Origin: Psoroptes ovis
Lineage: Eukaryota > Arthropoda > Arachnida > Sarcoptiformes > Psoroptidae
DNA length: 64,000 bases
Assembly (NCBI GenBank): GCA_002943765.1
Contig: PQWQ01000023.1
Span: 436,501-500,500, forward strand
Reading direction: 5' to 3'
Shown here: piece after piece, positions 47,254 through 57,750 of the stretch
Numbering within the stretch: position 1 is the stretch's first letter
Layout: each line of letters starts with the position of its first letter
The notes under the pieces: model-generated
Seen by the model: only the letters and a program-made list of their open reading frames with translations
Databases searched by the model: none
What the model was told of the DNA's origin: nothing
Made by a program: the position numbers and the translations under genes

Positions 47254-47718
47254 ATAATAAATTCAATGGACAAATTAATGAGACAATCATTGTCTAAATA
47301 GATCGATCAATATATGTGTGCTTTTCTGTGTGTATTTGTATTATTTAAAATTTTCAATTACAATCGAATGCCATTCAATTTTTTGTTAACCAACAACCTC
47401 TCAAAAATGTTTTTCTATGTGTTTTATTTAGTTTTATGAATTATTTAATCAGTTTTTTTTTTGTTTTACAAGTTTGTATTTGAAAAATTAAAGAATTAAA
47501 TTACATTTTAAATTAAAGAATTCCAAATATTTACAAAGGTTATAGCCTTATGTGATGATTATTCAAAGCATCCTGTACTCAGCTGACATCAGCAATCAGC
47601 ATTCATTGGGCTATTTACAATCGATATTTGTCCAGTGTCCCACTGAATTCAGTGAATTTCGATTCCATTGATACAAAGTTCAAATCGTTACAAATCAATT
47701 CCAATCGCTTTGTGTCAA
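47254..47718. other. 3' region between NCKX and CRIPT
   Basis: Convergent 3' interval of 465 bp with AT-rich sequence. TTTACAAAGGTTATAGCCTTA at about 47530-47550 resembles one unit of the 44-bp arrays (AAAGGCTATAACCTTA at their edge) and may be a solo relic. Confidence 0.35.
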
Positions 47719-48171
47719 TCAAACACTTGATTGACAATAATTTTTAGTGTCCAGTATTTTCGTACCACACATCGAGCAGATGCCTTTTTTATATGCACAT
47801 GCTGTTCATAAATGAAGAAAAAGAATATGAGAATTAATCAATTTGATTTATGACAAAATGAATTGAATCAAATGTGAATTACATTGACAATAATGCGAAC
47901 CAGATTGATGTACTTTTTGTTTACATATTTTACATGCTTCAAATTTTTGATATGGTTGAAAACGGTTCTTTTTCGATGTAAGCGCTTTATTTTCGTTTAT
48001 TGATCTGCCACCACTTTCTATTATTGATTTCGAAAAAATAGAAAATTGTTTAAAATAATTTGAAACAAAATAATTCAAAATCATAATACCTGTAGTGTTA
48101 CGGGCACCAGATTTCCATACATCTGGCGTTATAACTTTGCCCAATTTTTTCTGACATTTACCGCATACCAT
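47719..48171 (-). CDS. CRIPT: Cysteine-rich PDZ-binding protein CRIPT
   Basis: Three exons (48171..48090, 48017..47883, 47801..47719) give 99 aa against 101 in human. The whole sequence follows CRIPT: MVCGKCQKKLGKVITPD, ARNTTESGGRSINENKALTS, CKICKQKVHQSGSHYC and a last exon with CAYKKGICSMCGTKILDTK. Four CxxC pairs are kept, and the C-terminal SSV fits the PDZ-binding motif (human QTSV). CRIPT binds PDZ domain 3 of PSD-95 and is also a minor-spliceosome component. Introns are 72 and 81 bp. It is head to head with PSMA5. Confidence 0.96.
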
Positions 48172-48492
48172 TTCGAAACTATAGTTTAATCAGGGACCTC
48201 GAAAAAATATCGGTAAAAATCGAATCAAATTTTAAAAGGTCTTCGAAAAATTTTTAAATTATGTAAACAAACCCGGAGCAGTTTGTTGATTGAATCTAAA
48301 TGTTCGAAATACGCAAATGTGTGAGCATGCGCACTTGAAAAATATTTGGCAAACGTCATTTATTGACGGCGCACATTTACAAACTATAAGCTTCATTTTT
48401 TCCATGACTCAACAGAATCGGTTCTTCAAAAATTTTGAAAATCTCATTTTTTTTATTTTTCAAAAAATCAAATTAATCATTAATTAATCAAA
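48172..48492. promoter_or_regulatory. Shared CRIPT/PSMA5 promoter with NRF1-like site
   Basis: 321 bp between divergent start codons. GAGCATGCGCACT (core 48325-48334) matches the palindromic NRF1 consensus GCATGCGC, common at bidirectional TATA-less promoters. Nearby TTATTGACGGCGC may be a second element. No TATA box is seen. Confidence 0.5.
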
Positions 48493-49350
48493 ATGTTCAT
48501 GACAAGATCCGAATATGATCGCGGTGTGAATACATTTTCACCTGAAGGCCGCTTGTTTCAAGTTGAATATGCTATCGAAGCCATAAAGGTGTGTGTATTT
48601 GATTTATGAGGTTTTTGACAATTTTCATATATGATTTGTCTCTTTTGTGACAATAGCTTGGTTCAACAGCGATCGCTGTCAAATGTACCGATGGTGTAAT
48701 ATTGGCCGTCGAAAAGCGTATAACATCACCATTGATGGATGTATCGGCAACGGAAAAAATTTCCGAAATCGATAATTATATTGCATGTGCATGTTCAGGA
48801 TTGATGGCCGATGCACGTACAATGGTCGATCGGGCACGTGTCGAATCTCAACAACATTGGTTTCTTTATAATGAAAAAATGACTGTGGAAAGTTGTACAC
48901 AGGCTGTGGCCAATTTAGCCATACAATTTGGTGATAGTGATAGTGAAGGTAGTGCTATGAGTCGACCATTTGGCTTAGCCATTTTGTTTGCCGGTGTCGA
49001 TGACAATGGTCCATCATTATATTTTATGGATCCATCAGGTACCTATGTATCGTGTGATGCTAAAGCTATTGGTTCAGGTTGTGAAGGTGCCCAACAAGCA
49101 TTACAAGAGATTTATAATCAAGTAAGTGGTACCTTTGGAAATTTAAGCCAACTAATCAAAATTTTTTTTTTTTTGTTATTCGAACCCTTAGTCAATCACA
49201 ATCGATGATGCCATCAAATCGGTGATGAAAATCCTTAAACAAGTAATGGAAGAAAAATTAAGCTCAACAAATGTTGAAGTAGCAAAAATAACACGTGATC
49301 ATGGTTATCATATGTTGACCAAAGATGAATTACAAGTTTATTTATCATAG
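48493..49350 (+). CDS. PSMA5: Proteasome subunit alpha type 5
   Basis: Three phase-0 exons (48493-48588, 48657-49121, 49192-49350) give 239 aa (human 241). The N-terminal alpha signature YDRGVNTFSPEGRLFQVEYA is present, followed by AIKLGSTAIAV, the RITSPLMD and GLMADARTMVD motifs, FGDSDSEGSAMSRPFG and an EVA-containing C-terminus typical of alpha5. It is a structural subunit of the outer ring of the 20S core and helps gate substrate entry. High conservation makes this a reliable frame reference for splice rules in the window. The 3' end is 59 bp from the convergent MEA1-like stop, with AATAAA near 49390. Confidence 0.97.
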
Positions 49351-49409
49351 GAGACCTTTGAACATTGGTTTTTTTAAATGAAATGAATTGAATAAATTCT
49401 GAAATTTTC

Positions 49410-50135
49410 TTAAGTATTCGAATGATTGTCACTGTTTCTCGTTATCCGCGATCTTAAATGTTGTTGCCATTCATCGTCGGAAATGTTTCGAGCCCATTCT
49501 GGATAATTATCCGGTGGTAATTGAAAATTTTCCATTAAACCACGAATAGTATCGACATCAAGTTTATCATTATCATCATTGGCCATATTTTCACTGTTTA
49601 TATTCGATTCAACATTGGAATCGCCAGTAGTATGATTACTTGGCTCGGATCGGTTATCCGTTGGTGATCTTTGATCATTATTCAATATAGGTTCATTGGT
49701 TTCTATCCATTCTACTTGATAATTATGACGATAATATTGAAGATGATTATTTCGAATAGGGTGGTCACGATCACCATCAATCGATGATGATGGTGGCAGG
49801 TTTTCATTTTGACTCAATAAAATGTATCCATTATCTTGATCATCTTCATTTTCATTCGAATGGTGAATGATATCATTGTCAAATGGAAAATTATTATGAT
49901 CATCGACGAAACCATTTTCGAATATAATTTGATCACCATTCAAAGCCGATATATTGTTCCAAATATTATCTTCGAATAAATCATCATTATCGTCGTCATC
50001 GTTGTCTTCGATGTTGTCGAAACCATTATGATTGTCGTGATGATTGTTTTGGCGAGCATTCCCATTATAATCTACGACGTTTCTGCCATTTTTACTCTCT
50101 TCACCATTATCTTCAGGGAAATTTTTATTGGTCAT
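49410..50135 (-). CDS. MEA1-like acidic protein
   Basis: One exon, 241 aa. Most of the protein is Asp, Asn, Glu and His-rich and probably disordered. The C-terminal 40 residues (DTIRGLMENFQLPPDNYPEWARNISDDEWQQ) fit the only conserved block of male-enhanced antigen 1: an amphipathic helix, LPP, P.WA, and IS...W. MEA1 has no known biochemical activity. The 86-aa open frame on the opposite strand near its start is a shadow. If the family call is wrong it is an unknown acidic protein. Confidence 0.55.
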   Translation of the reverse strand: MTNKNFPEDNGEESKNGRNVVDYNGNARQNNHHDNHNGFDNIEDNDDDDNDDLFEDNIWNNISALNGDQIIFENGFVDDHNNFPFDNDIIHHSNENEDDQDNGYILLSQNENLPPSSSIDGDRDHPIRNNHLQYYRHNYQVEWIETNEPILNNDQRSPTDNRSEPSNHTTGDSNVESNINSENMANDDNDKLDVDTIRGLMENFQLPPDNYPEWARNISDDEWQQHLRSRITRNSDNHSNT

Positions 50136-50836
50136 TTTGATTTTTTAATTTTTGCAGAAAATATTTGGACAGAGAGAAAGGCCTATACCTATCAGACAGC
50201 TCAGCACGTGATGGTATCGTCTTCAATTTTTTCCATTTACTGTGCTCAACCCGTCTTAGACACGGGCATTTCGGCTATTTCGACATAGCACAGGTGACAG
50301 CTTTCGAACGATGATTGAAAAAATTTTGAGCAGCTGATTATGGTGGTTTTACATTGTTGACAAACAAAATAAATCTAAAATTTAAAAAAATAATTCACAA
50401 AGAACGTCTCCAAATTTTTTTGTTTTGATTTGGCAATTAATTGTTCACATTTGATTTCACTATTTAATTTCTAATTTGATTTAATCAAAATTTTGATTGA
50501 GCAGTAAACATTATTGATATCTATATTTTGACCAAAAAATCGAAAAAAAATCAACAAAAACAAACAAATGAATGAATCATATATGAAATTTTGCTAAAAT
50601 TGAAATGATATGAACACAGAGATTTAGTTAATTTGTATTTAATCTATTAAATATTCAATAATTTATTCAATCATTTACTTTCATTTTCATTCTATAATCC
50701 GGTATTATTGAATTCGAAATATGCAATTAATTGAATAATATTCATGTTTTGTTGATCTTAATCGAGCATTTTTGCATCATACATTTTCGATAATTTTCAA
50801 TTTTACAAATTCAGCTTAATCAAATCAACAACAACG
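50136..50836. promoter_or_regulatory. Divergent interval, MEA1-like and BLTP3
   Basis: 701 bp between start codons. CACGTG (near 50205) and a dyad CCCGTCTTAGACACGGGCAT (near 50252), similar to one in the La upstream region, lie close to the MEA1-like start. The rest is AT-rich. No coding exon is seen. Confidence 0.4.
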
Positions 50837-53800
50837 ATGGCATCTTTGATCAAGAATCAAATTCTAAAGCATTTATCCAAGTATGTCCTTTTGATTTTGA
50901 ACGATTATTGATTATCTTTGATTGTTTCTTATTCATCTGTTTTCTTAGATTCACCAAAAATCTTTCACCAGACAAACTACAATTAAGTGCAATGAAAGGT
51001 TCATGTGAAGTAACCAATATTGAATTGAATGAAAACGTTCTGATGCAACTGTTGGAATTACCTGTTTGGCTGTCGCTGACACGAGCATATTGTAATTATG
51101 CATCAATAAAGGTTTGAATTAGTGAATGATTCCTTAGAAATTGATTAATTCGATTGATTTGATTTTTGACCCGTAGATTCAATGGATGAAATTGAAAACA
51201 ATCCCAATATTCATTCTGTTGGATGAAGTCATTATTGAAATTTGTACATGTGATAAATATCGTTTCACCAATGGTAACAATGAGATGATATCGCTTCAAT
51301 CGGATTCGAATGGAAGTTATGGTTTTACACAAAAAGTTATTGATAGTATTTCGCTATCAATAAATTCAGTACAAATACAATTAACATCGAAAATATTCAG
51401 TTCCTCCATTGAATTGACACGTATACAAATTGAAAGTCGTAATTGTTTATGGAAAAAAGTGGATGATTTATCGAAAACACGTATACGTGATCCACATCGT
51501 GGACAAGTATTGTTGTTCAAACATATTGAATGGCAAACATTGCGTTTTGTTGCCAAATCTGAATCGAAAACGGCCGTTGGGCAGGCACCTTTACGTTTAA
51601 TAGCGAATCAAGCATCTTGTCGAATTACACTGAAAAAGCGGCTTTCGGATTGTGCTGTCATATCAGCTAGAATTATGTTGATTTTTGATGATTTACTATG
51701 GGTCTTGACCGATTCCCAACTACTTTCAGCCTTACATTTTGCCGATTATCTTGGTGAATTGATAAGGCAAGCACCTAGAACTAAAAAATTTGATTCATCA
51801 TCCACAACAACGACACCAAATCATGATTCAATAATAAATAGTGGCTCAATCAATGCTAGCAAACATAAACAAGCATCACCAAACGGTTCCACATCGAAAA
51901 TGAATCTAACAAATGCAATCAGTCTGCTTTTTAATCAATATGATATCAAAGAAACTTCACATCACGTGATTATTAGACGTATTGAAGTACATTTGATGGA
52001 TGATCTAGGGCCTAATAGTGAGCGGTCACAATGTATCGAACTGAAAGATGGTGGTGCATTACAAATGTCATTTTTTCGTTTATTCATCGATTTTTATCCA
52101 TATCATCGTTGTTTATCTTCATCTTCATCATCGAAGCAATCTTCGGCGACCACCAAATTATGGAATGATGATCGTACACATTGGTTTCGTTATAATGATC
52201 CATCTGGTCATCAACGGCAATCATTCATATCACATAAATTGAATGCATTTTTCACTCGTCAAAAATTCAAATTACAACAAGAAGGTTCCCGTTTTGATAT
52301 TGATTCACTTAAACATCATTTAATTTCACAGGTATTAATCATACGTTTAGCTGATTATTCCATCGGGTTTGTATCGACAAATTCAAATTCATCCAAGAAA
52401 AAATTTAATCAAATTAATAATAATAATTCAAAATTATTATCATTTGATCATAATTCATCAAAATTATTGCCTGGAAATTTATCAGCAATTTATTTTGAAA
52501 TGAACAACTATATATTTGATGAACCATTTGATAAATTAAATTTCTCGCCACCAGAGAAAAATATTTACCTCATGATAGCACCGTTGTGTTTTCATTTTGA
52601 CCCGCTGACATTGTTGTGGATTAATTCATTTTTTTCAAATCTTCAGAATGCATTCAACAAATTACAGGAAACATTTCCAATGTCTGATTCTAATCAATCA
52701 ATAATCAAACCAAACATTCGTTTAGAATGTTTTATGCCAACAATCAATATTCGATTATCGAACATTGATGATCATCATTCAACAAGTTTAAGCTTAATTC
52801 ATGAAAATATTGATGATAATCATTTAAGTAATGATGATAAATATTTACAGATAAAAATTGCAAAAATAACCCTTTATAATTGTGATACATTTATTTCTGT
52901 GGAATATTTTCGTAATTTGGATGATTTAATGAAAAAATTTAGTGAAAATATGAATTTCTATTATGAATGTGATGGTTATCCATGGATGAAATGTGTGGAT
53001 CAACGGCCAATATCCGAGAATTTTCATGAAAAAATTGAAAAATTATTTTTAGCCTTAACAAATAATGATCATGTCAATCATCATCATCATAATCATCATG
53101 AAAATGATATTGATTTTTATTGTATGAATATTGAACCAGTTTGGATTGAAATGAAATCAAATAATTCGATTAATGATAATAATGATAGCAGCACAATATT
53201 GGAACCAATCAACGTATCCTTATGGCTGAATATATTGGATAGAAATATTAAATGTTCCCAGAACAATAATCATGATCAACTTGATGTTAACATATTGGCT
53301 CGTATTAGTGATTCTATCCGATTGAAGCTGTGTCATAATCAATTCATTTTCCTTATACGTTTAATTGAAATGTTCGGAACGTTTACATCGACATTATCAT
53401 ATGATTCATATATGATACAACGATCACAATTTCTGCAGCAGCAGCAGCAACAAAATAAAGGCTATAAGTTTGATTCGGAAGAAATGATTATTCGAAACAT
53501 TTTCAAAAATACATCCATTGTGCTGTATGCATCAGAATTGAATTTATTCTTGGAATTGAATCAAACAATCACTAAAGAGCCATTGATTACTGCTGATCAC
53601 AGTGATGATGCTAAAAGTATTGATGATGAAAATCTTAGCACAACTAGTTTGATTGATGGAAAAGTGCGGGATAAATCATTGGATGATGATGATGATGATA
53701 CTGAAGATGATAATGATAATCGTTACGATAGTCGAACATTGGTCGATTCATCGCATCAAAATGAATCAATTTCAAAACAATTGGAAGAACATGTGTTGGT

Positions 53801-55218
53801 CATGAATAATAGTCATGAACAACAACCCCAGCAGCAGCAACAATCATTTGTACTAATAACCAATTCATTATCATCAACTGATATTTCAAATGGTCTTGGT
53901 GGTAATGGTAATGCTACAATGATGATGATGAATAATAATGATTCGAATAAATTCATTTCGAATCATTCAATAACATTGAAAAAAAATCATTCATTCGATA
54001 ATGGATCATCGATTCGAATACATTATCAAGCCGATTACAATGATGATACCTTATCAACTATTAGTGATTTTTCCACTGATGATAATAGTAGTGATCAACA
54101 ATCAATGATTGCTATGATTAATAATAATAATGCTGCCATTATGAATAATAATAATAATTGTGATCTGTTCATTGATGATATGATGACCGATTTGAATACG
54201 GTGGATACACCGGTCGAAGAAGCCGTAGATATTGTTGATAATTTAAATAGTTTCACTATTGAATCCAATATAAATAATGATAATAATGATATGGATGATA
54301 CAAATCACCTTAAAGAAACGAAAATTAATTATAAAACAATAACAACGATCGATGCATTACATGTACAAGTTGAAAGCTTGAATCTAATACAACAATCATT
54401 GAAAGGTTTCCTATCGCAAGTATTTCTTAATTGTCATTTAAAACATTTAGAAGAAATACGTGCAATGCCTTTGGATGCATTCATTGATCGTTTTAAAAAT
54501 CGTACCAAGCCTTGTGAAATAATGAATGGAAATGATGATCTAAGAATTGTTGAAAATGATGATACAAATACAAATAATCAGATTACAATGCGTATCGATT
54601 CATATACGAAAGGTGCGATCAAAGATGAACTAATCAGTATCTACGTATCGAATCTTTATGAATCATTGAATAAGCAAACAATTGATTTGATTGTTGATTT
54701 TTTCAATGATAATACGGCCGAACATGTTGCACCATTAGCAATTATGTTGAATAATTTGAAATTTCGTATTATTGATCATTCAGTTCGTGTGCCACCAATT
54801 CTATTCACTGTTCCTCGAATGGCAATCAGTCGTAATAAAGAGAATAAATGGATTCTACAAACTTCGGATGATTGGCAAATTTCTAAAGGTAAGTATCTCA
54901 TACTTTTAAGTATCAAATTAACTAATCTTTCATCATAATAAAGGTACACCAATTACCAATGAATTGCTGTTACAACATTTAAGAATATTTGAACGAAATT
55001 TGATCGCTGATGTTGTTGATTTGATACGTGAACATGATCGTTTGCTGAGAACATCATCGAATACAACACGTGATAATCATGGAAGCGATCAAGAAGGAAT
55101 AATCAAACAAATTTTGGATCAAAAAGATTTACTCTTAAATGAGATTGAATTATTACGCAAAGAGAATGAACGATTGCGACAAATTCTTGAAATTACTACC
55201 ACAAATCAGCATAAATGA
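50837..55218 (+). CDS. BLTP3: Bridge-like lipid transfer protein 3 (UHRF1BP1/SHIP164-type)
   Basis: Four exons (50837-50880, 50949-51111, 51177-54888, 54944-55218) give 1397 aa. The chorein-type N-terminus is diagnostic: IKNQILKHLSKFTKNLSPDK, LELPVWLSLTRAYCNYASIK and IQWMKLKTIPIFILLDEV. Further conserved blocks are RITLKKRLSDCAVISARIML, DDLLWVLTDSQL and DVKETSHH-like DIKETSHHVIIRRIEVH. These proteins form a hydrophobic groove that moves bulk phospholipid between endosomal membranes and act in retrograde traffic. Residues from about 850 to 1120 are Asp/Asn/Gln-rich low complexity. The last exon ends in a heptad-like coiled coil (LLNEIELLRKENERLRQIL). Human paralogues are 1440 and 1464 aa, so length is normal. 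Confidence 0.95.
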
Positions 55219-55332
55219 AATGAATATTTCGAAATTTTGATTGATCATTCGATTGTGATATCTCTTCATATTTTTGTTTTTTATTTGTTATTGTAAAAAC
55301 GAGATATATTTTATTTTTGGGAGTCGCTTCCT

Positions 55333-55338
55333 AATAAA
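55333..55338 (+). terminator. Poly(A) signal after BLTP3
   Basis: AATAAA 115 bp after the stop, just before the second tandem array begins, so the array is probably outside the transcript. Confidence 0.45.
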
Positions 55339-55375
55339 TTATAAATAATTAATATAATTTTCCATTTTAAATTTT

Positions 55376-56750
55376 CGCAAAAATTTCCAAAGACTATTGC
55401 CTTAGATTTTTTCAAAATTTTGAAAAATTTCCAAAGACTATTGCCTTAGATTTTTTCGAAAAATTCAAAAATTTCCACGTACTATAGCCTTAGATTTTTT
55501 CGAAATTTTGAAAAATTTCCAAAGACTATTGCCTTAGATTTTTTCGAAAAATTCAAAAATTTCCACGTACTATAGCCTTAGATTTTTTCGAAATTTTGAA
55601 AAATTTCCAAAGACTATTGCCTTAGATTTTTTCGAAATTTTGAAAAATTTCCAAAGACTATTGCCTTAGATTTTTTCGAAATTTTGAAAAATTTCCAAAG
55701 ACTATTGCCTTAGATTTTTTCGAAATTTTGAAAAATTTCCACTTACTATAGCCTTAGATTTTTTCAAAATTTTGAAAAATTTCCAAAGACTATTGCCTTA
55801 GATTTTTTCAAAATTTTGAAAAATTTCCAAAGACTATTGCCTTAGATTTTTTCGAAAAATTCAAAAATTTCCACGTACTATAGCCTTAGATTTTTTCAAA
55901 ATTTTGAAAAATTTCCACTTACTATAGCCTTAGATTTTTTCAAAATTTTGAAAAATTTCCAAAGACTATTGCCTTAGATTTTTTCGAAATTTTGAAAAAT
56001 TTCCACTTACTATAGCCTTAGATTTTTTCAAAATTTTGAAAAATTTCCAAAGACTATTGCCTTAGATTTTTTCGAAATTTTGAAAAATTTCCACTTACTA
56101 TAGCCTTAGATTTTTTCGAAATTTTGAAAAATTTCCAAAGACTATTGCCTTAGATTTTTTCGAAAAATTCAAAAATTTCCACGTACTATAGCCTTAGATT
56201 TTTTCGAAAAATTCAAAAATTTCCACGTACTATAGCCTTAGATTTTTTCGAAAAATTCAAAAATTTCCACGTACTATAGCCTTAGATTTTTCGAAAAATT
56301 CAAAAATTTCCACGTACTATAGCCTTAGATTTTTTCGAAAAATTCAAAAATTTCCACGTACTATAGCCTTAGATTTTTCGAAATTTTGAAAAATTTCCAA
56401 AGACTATTGCCTTAGATTTTTTCGAAATTTTGAAAAATTTCCAAAGACTATTGCCTTAGATTTTTTCGAAATTTTGAAAAATTTCCACGTACTATAGCCT
56501 TAGATTTTTTCGAAAAATTCAAAAATTTCCACGTACTATAGCCTTAGATTTTTTCGAAATTTTGAAAAATTTCCACGTACTATAGCCTTAGATTTTTTCG
56601 AAAAATTCAAAAATTTCCACGTACTATTGCCTTAGATTTTTTCGAAATTTTGAAAAATTTCCAAAGACTATTGCCTTAGATTTTTTCGAAAAATTCAAAA
56701 ATTTCCACGTACTATAGCCTTAGATTTTTTCAAAATTTTCAAAAATTTAA
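55376..56750. repeat. Tandem array 2 of about 44-bp units
   Basis: About 31 units of the same CCTTAGATTTTTTCG monomer, in the same strand orientation as array 1, beginning 158 bp after the BLTP3 stop. The body is GAAAAATTCAAAAATTTCC or GAAATTTTGAAAAATTTCC, tails AAAGACTATTG, ACGTACTATAG or ACTTACTATAG. The ACTT tail occurs only here, and the GG-containing body and ACGAAC tail only in array 1, so each array has homogenised locally. Runs of one type alternate without the ordered block seen in array 1. Confidence 0.92.
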
Positions 56751-57750
56751 TCAAGCCTTTAATTTTTTGAAAAAAGATGGCAGTCTATAGCCTTTGATAT
56801 TTTTGAAAAAAAAACATTGCCAGTTAATCCAATCCAATTGAAAAAATTAAGGCTATGAAATATCATTGATTGGATCAAATTTTCACCGAATAAATATCGA
56901 ATTTAAGAAAATATAAATATATATCGATTGACGTCAATTGGAAATAATATATTTATCATTATCATCTCATTATTATTACATATGATCATCATCAATTTCA
57001 ATTTACATCATTTTTTCTTGCTTTTTTTTCTCTCCTGATGTTCTATATAAACGTTTACGTTACGAATTTGTTGTTGTTCAGTATGTATTTGTAATAATTC
57101 CAATTAATTGAATATAATCGACAATTTCCCCTTGTGTGTTTCACTTCGTTAATTTCCTTTGAAAAAACATATGAAAAAGAACGGTAAAGATTAATGGCCA
57201 TTTATCGCATCAAATCGAATCGAATACTATAAACGAGGGGAAAAAATGTTTGAAATATCGATTCATATTCGGGGTTACATTATCGAATACAAAATATTCG
57301 ATCGATACCTTACAATCGGAGACTAATTACTCATTATTGCCATTCATTTTTGAAACCTTTCGATAAAAATTAGTTTTTTGATTCATATTCATCCATTATT
57401 ATTATAATAATATTTACACATAAATTCATTTTCAATATTTACAATAACAACAAACAGAAACACATATATAAACAATCAATAATCGAAATATTCAATAAAT
57501 AAATAAATAAATAAATTCCATTTTCATTTTGATTTCTTTTTAGAAAAATATAGATAAATTGATTCCAATGGGCAATAATATACAATGATGATCGTTCAAA
57601 TGAATATATATATATCATTAATACGATGTGTTATTTAAGGCCAAATTCAATAATTTTTTTTTTTTTTTTTTGAATAAATTTTGATTTTTTTTTTTCGTTG
57701 ATAAATTAACAAATGTTGTGGTGTAATCATTTATATTTATATCACTGAGA
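56751..57750. other. Intergenic between array 2 and the Patj-like stop
   Basis: About 1 kb. Degenerate array units persist to about 56800 (GTCTATAGCCTTTGATA). AT-rich sequence follows, with a poly-T tract at 57654-57671 that may be part of the Patj-like 3' UTR. Confidence 0.4.
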
